Shown piece after piece: positions 16,442 to 24,597 of a stretch of 43,946 nucleotides of DNA. Within the stretch, counting starts at the first letter, position 1; the number at the start of each line of letters is the position of its first letter. Made by a program: the position numbers and the translations under genes. The notes under the pieces were generated by a model. The model ran no database searches. It saw only the letters and a list, made by a program, of their open reading frames with translations, and had not been told where the DNA came from. Source of the stretch: JBCBEX01 sp038528235 (GTDB lineage Bacteria; Bacteroidota; Rhodothermia; Rhodothermales; Rubricoccaceae); NCBI GenBank assembly GCA_038528235.1, contig JBCBEX010000028.1:1-43946 (forward strand), read 5' to 3'.

Positions 16442-17116
16442 TCACCGAAGTGCAGCCCAGAAGGCGTCGAGGTCAGTGAGGTCGTGCAGCAGCGCGTCCG
16501 GTTCATGCTCTGCGAGCGAGGCCGCATCAATGCGGCCCGTGGCGACGGCGATGGCGCGCGCGCCAAAGTGCCGGGCGCAGGCGATGTCGCGCGGCGTGTC
16601 GCCTATGACGACGACCTCGTCGGGATCGTACGACCGGCCCGCGTGCGCCTGTCCACGATCGGCAGCGATGGCCGGGAGGTCGTTGCGCGCCTCGCTGTCG
16701 CTGCCGAACGCGCCGAAGGGGAACGTGGCGCGGTCGTAGCCAAGGAAGCCAACCTTGAGGTAGGCCATCGCCTCGACGTTGCCGGTCAGCAGCGCGAGTT
16801 GCACGCGCTCATCGACGTGCAACTGCTCGACGAGCGCGGGGACGCCTGGCAGCACCGTGATGGTGTCCATTGTCGCCGTCGCGTGCATCGCGGCGACGTA
16901 GCGCGCCAGCCCGTCTGCGATCAGCGCGTCCGTGGCTTCGATGTTGTTGGCGGTGTAGACATCGCGGAGGCACTGGGGGTCAGTCTTGCCCGAGAACGGG
17001 ACGCCCTCCGCAGAGACAGGCCGCCCGACGACCTCAGTGAGCGCCGCTTCCACGCACCGCCGCCCGATGCCGTTGCCGTTCAGAAGGGTGCCGTCGATGT
17101 CGAAGAGGAGGAGCAT
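16442..17116 (-). CDS. HAD-superfamily hydrolase, phosphoglycolate phosphatase-like
   Basis: Small-molecule phosphatase of the haloacid dehalogenase fold. Motif I is LFDIDGTLL (nucleophile Asp6, acid Asp8), motif II is LLTGN near residue 110, and motif IV is VIGDTPRDIACA near 175. A helical cap lies between motif I and motif II, as in the phosphoglycolate phosphatase/beta-phosphoglucomutase group. 224 aa from ATG 17116. Substrate unknown. It is the last recognisable housekeeping gene before the gene-poor patch at 17.1-18.7 kb. Confidence 0.88.
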   Translation of the reverse strand: MLLLFDIDGTLLNGNGIGRRCVEAALTEVVGRPVSAEGVPFSGKTDPQCLRDVYTANNIEATDALIADGLARYVAAMHATATMDTITVLPGVPALVEQLHVDERVQLALLTGNVEAMAYLKVGFLGYDRATFPFGAFGSDSEARNDLPAIAADRGQAHAGRSYDPDEVVVIGDTPRDIACARHFGARAIAVATGRIDAASLAEHEPDALLHDLTDLDAFWAALR

Positions 17117-17530
17117 GAGAAAGGAGCCGTGTTGGGGTGTCCATGGGAGCCTGAATGATAGGTGTAAGGCGCTACCTCATTGCGAGTACATCTGATCCTA
17201 CCTAACGGTAAAAATCGATGGGTAGGTTCACAGACAAGTCCGATAGATCGGTTTCGGGAGGGTGAATAGGTAACGCAGACATTCCAATTACATCATTGGA
17301 ATCATCCAAGAACGACTAGGTATGGATGTAGACCCACCAAGCGCTGAATCAACGTACATCTCGCCCGTCGACCATGATTAAGCGCACAGCTAAACCCCAA
17401 TTTGTCCCCGACCTGATGGGGTGGCCTTCGATTGCAGGGGAGCCGCTCACCACAGCAAACGCACCCGCGGCCCGAAAAGCTTACGGCAAAGCACTACGTG
17501 TACTTGAACGAGTTCGGCTGGTGCCCAATC
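17117..17530. other. AT-richer intergenic stretch with inverted repeats
   Basis: This 414-nt stretch is visibly less GC-rich than its neighbours. It holds the inverted repeat ATTCCAA (17281-17287) / TTGGAAT (17296-17302) with an 8-nt loop and no T run, so it is more like an operator or a decayed element end than a terminator. A shorter CCGAT/ATCGG repeat lies near 17240. A small open frame at 17374 is listed separately. No known RNA is recognised. Confidence 0.5.
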
Positions 17531-17556
17531 TCAATTCTGAGCCAGAAAGATCGTAA
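17374..17556 (+). CDS. Small hypothetical ORF (doubtful)
   Basis: A 60-residue frame from an ATG. It is basic and has no recognised motif, signal or membrane segment. It converges on the membrane-protein gene at 17531 and overlaps its last 26 nt. No promoter box is seen. It could be a remnant in an eroded region or chance; listed for completeness only. Confidence 0.15.
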   Translation: MIKRTAKPQFVPDLMGWPSIAGEPLTTANAPAARKAYGKALRVLERVRLVPNLNSEPERS

Positions 17557-18235
17557 GCAACAAGCCTGCTAGCGTAATCAGCAAGGACGCAAGCACCGTC
17601 CACCGATTGAATCGCTGCTCTGGGTTCGGAAGAACTTTCACGGCACGCCGAGCTTGCTTGGAAGCCGCATCCAACGTGTCGAGCAGCTTCTCGTATTCGT
17701 CTACGTTCAGGACCTCGTCGGGAATCTCGCCGAAGCTAGGTTGACTGAGCTGATCGTCTACCGAAACCCTTGCATTTATTGTCTTACTGAGTAGTCCTTC
17801 GGCGCTGTCCAAAGCCGCCTTTGCGGTGTCCTTGTTTACCCAGAACCGAGCGTTGGCAATGGCTTCTTGTGCGGCAACGATCTGATGGGCGACCACAAAT
17901 TGAGTGTAGTGGACGAAGTATTCGCGCTGCTCGGTGAGCGCACAAATCATCGACCCCGTCGCTAAAGACGGGTCCGATTCGCAGAACTTGACGAACGAAT
18001 TGCGTGCGTTCACAAAGCTGTTGCAGCGGTACTCGTGGGCATGAACCGGAATGACGTCGGGGTCCAGTCGGCGTCGGACCTTGCCGAGCATCTTCTGCCC
18101 GTAGGCTTGCTCCTCTTCAAAGTGGATGGCGAACTCGACGAAGTCTCGATCGCCACGGTTGTCGATTAAGCGAAGCAAGTCGACGAGGCTTGATGTGGGC
18201 TGTTGTAAGGCACTGCCACGAGAGGAGATAGCCAT
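17531..18235 (-). CDS. Hypothetical protein with C-terminal membrane anchor
   Basis: 234 aa from the ATG at 18235; a TTG further upstream is less likely. Not recognised. The body is mainly helical and soluble. It has charged segments and conserved-looking Cys, His and Tyr residues (HAHEYRCNSFVNARNSFVKF near residue 65). A single hydrophobic helix lies at the very end (WTVLASLLITLAGLLLTIFL) with only about 3 residues after it, so the protein would be tail-anchored with its bulk in the cytoplasm. Base composition is less GC-rich than its neighbours. It lies in a patch with no housekeeping genes, next to the aldehyde dehydrogenase relic. It may be an accessory gene gained by transfer. Confidence 0.7.
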   Translation of the reverse strand: MAISSRGSALQQPTSSLVDLLRLIDNRGDRDFVEFAIHFEEEQAYGQKMLGKVRRRLDPDVIPVHAHEYRCNSFVNARNSFVKFCESDPSLATGSMICALTEQREYFVHYTQFVVAHQIVAAQEAIANARFWVNKDTAKAALDSAEGLLSKTINARVSVDDQLSQPSFGEIPDEVLNVDEYEKLLDTLDAASKQARRAVKVLPNPEQRFNRWTVLASLLITLAGLLLTIFLAQN

Positions 18236-18354
18236 GCGTGAGAGTCGTCGCGTGCATGAAACGGAGGAGCACACATTGAGGCGCAAACCTTATGCCGTTA
18301 CATGGGCCTCTTTCGTGGTGGCTAAGAGTAGGAGCAGGAGACAAAAGCGAACGC

Positions 18355-18382
18355 AGCCGAGGTGCGCGATGGCACCTCGGCT
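18355..18382. repeat. Perfect 11-bp hairpin
   Basis: AGCCGAGGTGC (18355-18365) pairs perfectly with 18372-18382 around a 6-nt loop. There is no T run on either side. It lies between the membrane-protein gene and the dehydrogenase relic in a gene-free stretch (18236-18685). Confidence 0.6.
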
Positions 18383-18409
18383 ACGCATGCCGATGTCAGC
18401 ACTGTCGAC

Positions 18410-18451
18410 CTAGTCGTCGTAGTTGCCGATCTAGGCGTGCTGAAGGGTGCC
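18410..18451 (-). pseudogene. Relic of the aldehyde dehydrogenase C-terminus
   Basis: Bases 18411-18451 match 21374-21414, the 3' end of the aldehyde dehydrogenase gene, at 37 of 41 positions in the same orientation; all four differences are transitions. In the dehydrogenase frame it reads GTLQHA-stop-IGNYDD-stop, against GTLQRAQIDNYDD-stop in the intact gene, so it has an in-frame stop and is not functional. Similarity ends abruptly on both sides. With the intact 3' end it forms a direct repeat bracketing the T9SS gene at 18686-21244. Confidence 0.85.
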
Positions 18452-18611
18452 TTAATACGACCGGCAGGGACCAGCTGAGACGAGACTTTGGTGAGAATCG
18501 TCTCCGCACCGCCGTCCGATGCCGCTCCTACTCGGGAGCGTCCCGATGGTGAACGAAAAGGTGAGACACAGAAGCGAGATGACAGCCGGGGAGAGTCCGC
18601 CAAACGCACCA

Positions 18612-18643
18612 CAGGCCTCGCCGGTGTGGTCCGGCGAGGCCTG
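18612..18643 (-). terminator. Terminator hairpin of the T9SS gene
   Basis: A perfect 13-bp stem (18612-18624 with 18631-18643) with a 6-nt loop lies 42 nt after the stop of the minus-strand gene at 18686. The following T-rich part on the minus strand is short (GTTTGG), so termination may be only partial. Confidence 0.7.
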
Positions 18644-18685
18644 GTAGGCATAGCATAAAGCTCGGCTATGACGGGAAGGCTCCAG

Positions 18686-21244
18686 CTAGCGGACCAGCGT
18701 GAAGCGCTCTACGAGTTGCGTGCGGCCAGCGACGAGGCGGTAGACGTAGGTCCCGCTTGAAAGCTGAGCGGCATCGAACGTGACCGCCGTGTAGCCCGCC
18801 GCCTGTGGTCCGTCAACGAGCGTGGCCACGCGTCGGCCGAGTAGGTCATAGACGTCTAGGCGGACATCGGTGGCCTCCGGCAGGGTGAACCCCAGTGTTG
18901 TGCTTGCGCTGAACGGGTTCGGGAAAGCGCTGTGAAGCGCAAACGTACCAGCCAGCGTCGTCTCCTCCACGTCTACGAGGACGCTCTGGGCCGCCGCTGC
19001 ATTCTCTGCAATCGCATCACGGTCTTCGCCGGCCACCACGAAAAAGGTAACCGTAGCGCTTGCGCCGTCGGCGAGCGAGTAGGCCCCGGATGAGATCATC
19101 GTGCGCCGATCCGCCCCCCCGAAGGGAAGATCGTCGAACGTAGTGAGCGAGCCGAAGACTCCGTCCTCATCGCCGCTCGGGGTGACGTCGAAGGCGATAC
19201 CAGAAAGCGGCTGTTCGTTCGATAGGCTCGCCGCCACGCCGAAGAAGGGGAACGGGTCGTTTAGGTCGGATGCGAAGAGCACCTGAGACTCGTCAATGTA
19301 GTCGCCGAGATCGTCACCGGCGTCGTCGATGTCCCAGTCGGCGAACAGGCCTGCGTAGACCTCGTCGAGCGGGCCGCCGGACGTGTTTGTGAGGGTGTAG
19401 TCGAAGAAAACGTAGGGGTCTCCGGTGTTGGCATAGGCGAGCTGGGTGACGCTAAGCGCACCGTCGTCGCTGGCGAACGTGACCGTAAAGGCGCTTTCGA
19501 ACCCGTCTGGCGGGGTAGCCTGGGTCGGCTCACTGGTGGCGACCCACCCATTGTTATCGCCGGCGTAGGGAAGACCGAACGTTTCGTTCGCGGTGACGCT
19601 CGCGATGAACTGGCCTTCGAACAGCCCATTCGTGCCGTCGAACACAAAGCCGGTGCCGTCGCCGAGGTTGGCCCCCCAGAATCCGCCGGGAAGGATCTCG
19701 GTCTGGACGAGCCCGGTGTCAAAGCCGGTCGGTGCCGGGAAGGCAGCCTGGGCGGATCCTGCTGCGTTCGTGATGGCCGCCAGGCTTTCGCCGGCAACGA
19801 GGGCGAAGCGTGCGAGCACCGTGTCGCCGTCGTTAACCGCCCACGGGCCCGTACCGAGGACGGCGCGGCGGTCGCCGGGCACCATGCCAAACCCGCCGAG
19901 ACTGGTCAGCGCCTCATAGAGCTCGCCGTCGTCCGTGCCGAGGGTCAGGTCGAGGCTGCCATTCGCGCCCGAGACAGGCGCAGCGTTAGAGAAGAGCGCC
20001 GCAATCCCGAAGTAGGTGCTCTCGGGGTCGCTGTTGTCGAAGACGTAGAGCAGGTTCGTGCCCGCGTCGAAGTCGGCCAGGTTGGAGCTAAAGGTCCCCA
20101 CGTCCCAGTCGGCGAACGGACCTACGTAAACCTCGCTAACGTCCGCGCCGCTCTGGTTGAGCACCTCGTATTCCAGGAAGACCGGCGCGTTGGCAGCTGT
20201 GAAGGCGCGCAAGGTGACCTGTAGCGCGCCGTCAGACGACTCGAAGACCGTCTCGACGGCCTCGTCAAACCCCTCTGGCGCGTCGATGTTGGCGATGGCC
20301 CGCGTGGTGACCCACTCGCCTGGGGTGTAAGGCTCACCGTAGACTGTCTCAGGGCTCAGACCAGCGAGCAACTGCCCTTCGAAGAGGCCGTTCTCACCGT
20401 CGAAGAGGACGCCGAGGCCGTTACCACTGTTGGCGCCATAGTAGCCGCCGTCGAGGATTTCGGTGGCGACGATGCCTGCGTTGAGGATCGGGTCCGTCAC
20501 TGGCGGGGGCCCCAGCGTGATGTCGTCGAGGGTGACCTGGAAGACATCGTCCCCAGGCGCGCTCGCACTGAGCACATCTAGCTCGAAGCGCACGGTTGCT
20601 GCGCCCGCAGCCTCGAACGACACCGGCACGTCGATGCGCGTGTAGGCCTGGCTGAAGGGCAGCGCCTCCTCCGGGGACAGCGTGTAAACGGGCGTGCCGT
20701 CAATGGTGACGCTGAACGCTCCGTCCACCTCGGCCATGCCGTTGTTGTTATTGTCAGCGAGGCCGCCGCGCAGGTAAAATTGCAGGTTGTAGTCGCCTGC
20801 CTCGGGCACGGTCACGGTCTGCTCGATGAAGTCGGTGCCGACGTTGCCGAAGCCGAAGATGACGAAGAAGTCGCCCGTGCGGGCGAGCTGGGGGTTGCCG
20901 GTGAGGCACTGCGGGTTGCAGAAGGGCGTGGCGTTGTTGACAGTGAGCACGCCGTCCCACGATGGGTTATCGCCGAACGGGCCCGTCGTCGCTTCGAAGC
21001 CCCCGTCCTGAATCAGGCCCCCCTGTCGTTTCGAGAAGGCGTCCGAAGGACGGACCGCGGAGGGGTTGTAGGCCGCATCCTCCGCGAGCGTGTGCGCGCG
21101 CGCGGACTCGGGCGCGTCATCACCGGGCTGGGCGACGCGGGCGGTAGTGTTGAGGGAGACCTGCGCGAAGGCAGGGCCACTGGCTAGAACCAGCATGAAG
21201 GCCAGCGTCGCAAGGGCGCGTAGGCTACGGTGACGAGAGGGCAT
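18686..21244 (-). CDS. T9SS-exported cell-surface protein with a duplicated module
   Basis: 852 aa. The signal peptide (residues 1-27) ends at AFA. An N-terminal jelly-roll-like, CBM-type domain follows (about 55-245, IQDGGFEATTGPFG to DDITLG). Two similar modules of about 230-240 aa come next; each starts with a TEIL-x-GG-(YY/FW)-GAN segment, runs through GLFEGQ and FADWD, and ends in FGxAA and a VAGE segment. The C-terminal type A sorting domain has PNPFSASTTLGF, VYDLLGRRV and SSGTYVYRL. The role is probably adhesive or carbohydrate-binding; no catalytic motif is seen. The gene is flanked by hairpins and by a direct repeat made of the dehydrogenase 3' end and its relic. Confidence 0.85.
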   Translation of the reverse strand: MPSRHRSLRALATLAFMLVLASGPAFAQVSLNTTARVAQPGDDAPESARAHTLAEDAAYNPSAVRPSDAFSKRQGGLIQDGGFEATTGPFGDNPSWDGVLTVNNATPFCNPQCLTGNPQLARTGDFFVIFGFGNVGTDFIEQTVTVPEAGDYNLQFYLRGGLADNNNNGMAEVDGAFSVTIDGTPVYTLSPEEALPFSQAYTRIDVPVSFEAAGAATVRFELDVLSASAPGDDVFQVTLDDITLGPPPVTDPILNAGIVATEILDGGYYGANSGNGLGVLFDGENGLFEGQLLAGLSPETVYGEPYTPGEWVTTRAIANIDAPEGFDEAVETVFESSDGALQVTLRAFTAANAPVFLEYEVLNQSGADVSEVYVGPFADWDVGTFSSNLADFDAGTNLLYVFDNSDPESTYFGIAALFSNAAPVSGANGSLDLTLGTDDGELYEALTSLGGFGMVPGDRRAVLGTGPWAVNDGDTVLARFALVAGESLAAITNAAGSAQAAFPAPTGFDTGLVQTEILPGGFWGANLGDGTGFVFDGTNGLFEGQFIASVTANETFGLPYAGDNNGWVATSEPTQATPPDGFESAFTVTFASDDGALSVTQLAYANTGDPYVFFDYTLTNTSGGPLDEVYAGLFADWDIDDAGDDLGDYIDESQVLFASDLNDPFPFFGVAASLSNEQPLSGIAFDVTPSGDEDGVFGSLTTFDDLPFGGADRRTMISSGAYSLADGASATVTFFVVAGEDRDAIAENAAAAQSVLVDVEETTLAGTFALHSAFPNPFSASTTLGFTLPEATDVRLDVYDLLGRRVATLVDGPQAAGYTAVTFDAAQLSSGTYVYRLVAGRTQLVERFTLVR

Positions 21245-21318
21245 CGGTCTGGAGAAGGGAGGAAAGAAAAGAGCAGAGTCACTGATCGTTGTGATTCCGT
21301 GAGCGGCCTAAACTAAAT

Positions 21319-21348
21319 GGGCCCCTCCATTCTAGCAATGAAGGGGCC
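21319..21348 (-). terminator. Terminator of the aldehyde dehydrogenase gene
   Basis: Bases 21320-21331 pair with 21337-21348 (11 of 12 pairs, one C-A mismatch). On the minus strand it is followed by ATTTAGTTT. It lies 24 nt after the dehydrogenase stop and separates it from the T9SS gene. Confidence 0.65.
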
Positions 21349-21372
21349 GCGATCAGGACCATTCCTGTGGGA

Positions 21373-22863
21373 TTAGTCGTCGTAGTTGTCGATCTGGGCG
21401 CGCTGGAGGGTGCCCGAGAAGTCGATGTAGCAGGTCTTTGTCTCCGTGTAGAACTCGAAGACCTCCCAGCCGCCTTCGCGGTGGCCGTTGCCGGTGGCCT
21501 TCACGCCGCCGAACGGCATGTGCGCCTCGGCGCCGATGGTCGGGCCGTTGATGTAGGTGATCCCGGCGTCGATGTCGCGGAGGGCGCGGAAGGCACGGGC
21601 GACGTCCTTCGTGTAGACTGCCGACGAGAGGCCGTAGGGCGTGTTGTTCGCCGCCGCGATGGCCTCGTCGAACGAGTCGATGGTGATGACGGCGAGGACG
21701 GGGCCGAAGACCTCCTCCTGCGCGAGCCGCGAGTCGGGATCGACGTTGGTGAAAATGGTCGGCTGGAAGAAGTAGCCATCGTCCAGGCCTTCGCCGGTCG
21801 CTGCGGCACCGCCCGTCACGAGCGTTGCGCCGCCGTCCTTGGCGATGTCCATGTAGCGCGTCACCTTGTCGAGCGCGTCCTGGTTGATGAGCGGGCCCAT
21901 CTCCGTGTCGTCGTCGTTGCCGTAGCCGAGCACGAGCGCCTCGGCGCGGTCCTTCAGCATGCCGACCAGTTTGTCCTGCACGTCGCGGTGGACGATGAGG
22001 CGGCTCGTGGCCGTGCAGCGCTGGCCCGTCGTGCCGAACGCGCCCCAGAGGATGCCTTCGAGCGCAAGGTCGAGGTCGGCGTCCTCCATCACGACGGCGG
22101 GGTTCTTGCCGCCCATCTCGAACGAGAAGCGCTTGTGCATGCGCCCGCATACCTCGCCGATCTTGCGGCCGGTCTCCGTCGAGCCTGTGAACGTGATGAC
22201 GGGCACCTCGGGGTGTTCCACGAGCGCGCGTCCGGCGGTGCCGTCGCCCTGGACGAGCTGCACGACGCCCTCGGGGAAGCCCGCGTCGATCATCGCTTCA
22301 ACGAGCAGCATGCCCGAGTGCGGCGCGTCCTCGCTCGGCTTGAAGATCACACAGTTGCCCGCGAGCAGGGCCGGAAACATCTTCCACGTCGGGACGGCCA
22401 CGGGGAAGTTCCACGCTGTGATCACGCCCACGACGCCAATGGGGCGGCGGACGGACATGTTGAACTTGTTGTCCATCTCGCTCGGGACGGTGTGCCCGAA
22501 GAGGCGGCGGCCCTCGGTGGCGGCGTAGTAGGCCGTGTCGATGGCTTCCTGCACGTCGCCCTTCGTCTCGAAGTGGGGCTTGCCCATCTCGCGCGTCATA
22601 GCGCGGGCAAGGTCGTCCTTGCGCTCGGTGAGGATGTCGCCGAGGGTGCGGAGGATGTCGCCGCGCTTCGGCGGAGGCATCAGCCGCCACGCGTCGAACG
22701 CCGCGTTGGCGACCTCAACGGCCTTGGCGACGTCCCGCTCCGAAGAACGAGGAAAGCGCCCGATGAGGTCGGAGCGCTTCGCCGGGTTGCGACTCTCGAA
22801 GGTGGCGTTGTCTTCAGCGGGCACCCACGCGCCGCCGATGTAGTTGTGATACGTGTCAGCCAT
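21373..22863 (-). CDS. NAD(P)-dependent aldehyde dehydrogenase
   Basis: ALDH superfamily; oxidises an aldehyde to its acid. Active-site residues: Asn152 in AWNFP, Lys175 in FKPSEDAP, Glu249 in FEMGGKNP and the catalytic Cys283 in GQRCTA. The coenzyme motif FTGSTETG is present. The end (NGPTIGAEAHMPFGGVKATG) resembles the ketoglutarate-semialdehyde / P6C dehydrogenase-like branch, but the substrate cannot be fixed. 496 aa from ATG 22863. The frame continues upstream, but that part lacks similarity and crosses the TATCTTGCG box. The last 14 codons are duplicated as a relic at 18410. Confidence 0.92.
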   Translation of the reverse strand: MADTYHNYIGGAWVPAEDNATFESRNPAKRSDLIGRFPRSSERDVAKAVEVANAAFDAWRLMPPPKRGDILRTLGDILTERKDDLARAMTREMGKPHFETKGDVQEAIDTAYYAATEGRRLFGHTVPSEMDNKFNMSVRRPIGVVGVITAWNFPVAVPTWKMFPALLAGNCVIFKPSEDAPHSGMLLVEAMIDAGFPEGVVQLVQGDGTAGRALVEHPEVPVITFTGSTETGRKIGEVCGRMHKRFSFEMGGKNPAVVMEDADLDLALEGILWGAFGTTGQRCTATSRLIVHRDVQDKLVGMLKDRAEALVLGYGNDDDTEMGPLINQDALDKVTRYMDIAKDGGATLVTGGAAATGEGLDDGYFFQPTIFTNVDPDSRLAQEEVFGPVLAVITIDSFDEAIAAANNTPYGLSSAVYTKDVARAFRALRDIDAGITYINGPTIGAEAHMPFGGVKATGNGHREGGWEVFEFYTETKTCYIDFSGTLQRAQIDNYDD

Positions 22864-22895
22864 GTCAGGGGAGAATGGGGGAGGAGGAATAGCCT

Positions 22896-22904
22896 CGCAA
22901 GATA
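22896..22904 (-). promoter_or_regulatory. -7-like box of the aldehyde dehydrogenase gene
   Basis: On the minus strand this reads TATCTTGCG, 32 nt before the ATG at 22863. It supports that start over longer in-frame versions. Confidence 0.5.
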
Positions 22905-23068
22905 GCAGGACGGCGAAGGAGGAAGGCAGAAGGATGGGCGAAAGAGGCGGGGAGCGGACGACTAGCGACTGGTGAATAGCGACTAGGGGAAGGTCGAGCC
23001 CAGCGATTTCGCTTGACGCGACGTCCGAGCGGGGTTTGCTTCTGCGACCTGCGACCCTGCACCGTCGT

Positions 23069-23077
23069 ACCTTTTCG
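23069..23077 (+). promoter_or_regulatory. -7-like box of the cystathionine beta-synthase gene
   Basis: TACCTTTTC lies 33 nt before the ATG at 23111. It fits the TAnCTT pattern; the -33 element is unclear. Confidence 0.4.
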
Positions 23078-23110
23078 ACTGCGTTCCCTCCCGGCAAGCT
23101 GGACCCGACC

Positions 23111-24535
23111 ATGTGGCACGATTCCATCCTCGGCACCATCGGCAACACGCCGCTCGTGCGGCTCAACCGTGTCGCGGCGGACCTGCCCTGCACAGTCCTC
23201 GCGAAGGTCGAGTTCTTCAACCCCGGTGGCTCGGTCAAGGACCGCATCGGCATCGCGATGCTGGAGGACGCGGAGGCGAAGGGCCAGATCGCGCCGGGCG
23301 GGACCATCATCGAGGGCACGTCGGGCAACACGGGCGCGGGGCTCGCGCTAGCGGCCATCGCGAAGGGCTACCGCTGCATCTTCACGACGACGGACAAGCA
23401 ATCGCCGGAGAAGATTGATGTGCTACGCGCGCTCGGGGCCGAGGTCATCGTCTGCCCGACGAACGTCGCGCCGGACGACCCGCGGTCCTACTACTCCGTC
23501 GCGGCGCGGCTCTCTCGCGAAATCCCGAATTCGTTCTACCCGAACCAGTACGACCACCCCGCGAACGCCGAGGCTCACTACGCCACGACCGGTCCCGAAC
23601 TCTGGGAGCAGACCGAGGGCCGCATCACGCACTACATCGCTGGGGCGGGCACGGGCGGCTCGATTTCGGGTACGGCGCGCTACCTCAAGGAGCAGAACGC
23701 CGAAGTCAAGATCGTCGGCGTGGATCCGTTCGGGTCGGTCTACTACAAGTACTTCCACGAGCGCGTCTTCGACCACGACGAGATCTACCCGTACCTCACC
23801 GAGGGCGTCGGCGAGGACATCCTGGCGAAGAACATGGACTTCGACATCGTGGACGACTATGTCCAGGTGACGGACCGCGACACGATGCTGATGACACGTC
23901 GGCTCGCGCGCGAGGAGGGCCTCTTCATCGGGCAGTCGTGCGGCATGGCCGTGGCGGGCGCGCTCGACTGGCTGCACGCCCACCGCGATAGCCTGAGCGC
24001 GGACGATGTCGTCGTCGTCATGCTACCTGACTCGGGCTTCCGCTACCTCTCGAAGACGTACAGCGACGAGTGGATGCGGCGCAACGGGTTCGTCCAGGAT
24101 CGTCCCGAACTCACCGCGGCCAACGTACTGCGCCGGCGTGCCGAGATGGGCGCCGTCGTGGCCGTCTCGCCCAGCGACACGCTCGCGGACGCTATCGCAC
24201 GCATGACGGAGTATGGCATCAGCCAGCTTCCGGTCATCGACGAGGGCGAGCCGGTGGGGAGCCTCACCGAGCGTTCGGTCTTGCAGCGGCTGATCGAAGA
24301 CCCCGCGTCTCGCGATGCCGCCGTGGCCGAGACGATGGGCGATCCACTGCCCGTCGTGCCCGCGAACCTTCACCTCGATCACCTCTCGGCCTACCTCGAC
24401 GGGCCGGCCGGTGCTGTGCTGGTCCACGCCAGCGAAACCGCTGCCGGTGGTGACGGCGCGCCGGTCGACGGCTACTACATCCTCACGCGCTCGGACCTCA
24501 TCGCCGCGCTCGCCGAGGCGAGCCGGAGCAAATAG
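23111..24535 (+). CDS. Cystathionine beta-synthase (PLP domain plus CBS domain pair)
   Basis: Fold type II PLP enzyme that condenses serine with homocysteine, or acts as a cysteine synthase-like enzyme. The PLP lysine is Lys43 in NPGGSVKDRIG. The substrate loop is EGTSGNTGAGLA and the phosphate-binding loop is GAGTGGSISGTARYL. After about residue 335 come two CBS domains (VSPSDTLADAIARMTEYGI and a second pair ending LTRSDLIAALAE). These often bind adenosyl ligands and regulate the enzyme. 474 aa from ATG 23111; the upstream in-frame extension lacks similarity. Convergent with the GH53 gene. The domain set is certain; the exact reaction is inferred from the CBS pair. Confidence 0.9.
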   Translation: MWHDSILGTIGNTPLVRLNRVAADLPCTVLAKVEFFNPGGSVKDRIGIAMLEDAEAKGQIAPGGTIIEGTSGNTGAGLALAAIAKGYRCIFTTTDKQSPEKIDVLRALGAEVIVCPTNVAPDDPRSYYSVAARLSREIPNSFYPNQYDHPANAEAHYATTGPELWEQTEGRITHYIAGAGTGGSISGTARYLKEQNAEVKIVGVDPFGSVYYKYFHERVFDHDEIYPYLTEGVGEDILAKNMDFDIVDDYVQVTDRDTMLMTRRLAREEGLFIGQSCGMAVAGALDWLHAHRDSLSADDVVVVMLPDSGFRYLSKTYSDEWMRRNGFVQDRPELTAANVLRRRAEMGAVVAVSPSDTLADAIARMTEYGISQLPVIDEGEPVGSLTERSVLQRLIEDPASRDAAVAETMGDPLPVVPANLHLDHLSAYLDGPAGAVLVHASETAAGGDGAPVDGYYILTRSDLIAALAEASRSK

Positions 24536-24544
24536 CGCACGCCA

Positions 24545-24597
24545 CGCTCAGTTCACCAGCCGCGCTCAGTTCATCAGCCGCGCTCAGTTCATCTGGG
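24545..24597. repeat. 18-bp tandem repeat between convergent genes
   Basis: The unit CGCTCAGTTCAYCAGCCG occurs at 24545-24562 and 24563-24580, with a partial third copy from 24581. The third copy contains the stop codon of the minus-strand GH53 gene. The unit begins 9 nt after the cystathionine beta-synthase stop. It looks like replication-slippage duplication of a gene 3' end. Confidence 0.9.

Noticed and set aside
21367..22905. A 512-codon frame antisense to the aldehyde dehydrogenase
   Set aside because: The minus strand has all ALDH active-site motifs; the plus frame is Arg/Val/Glu-rich low-information sequence.
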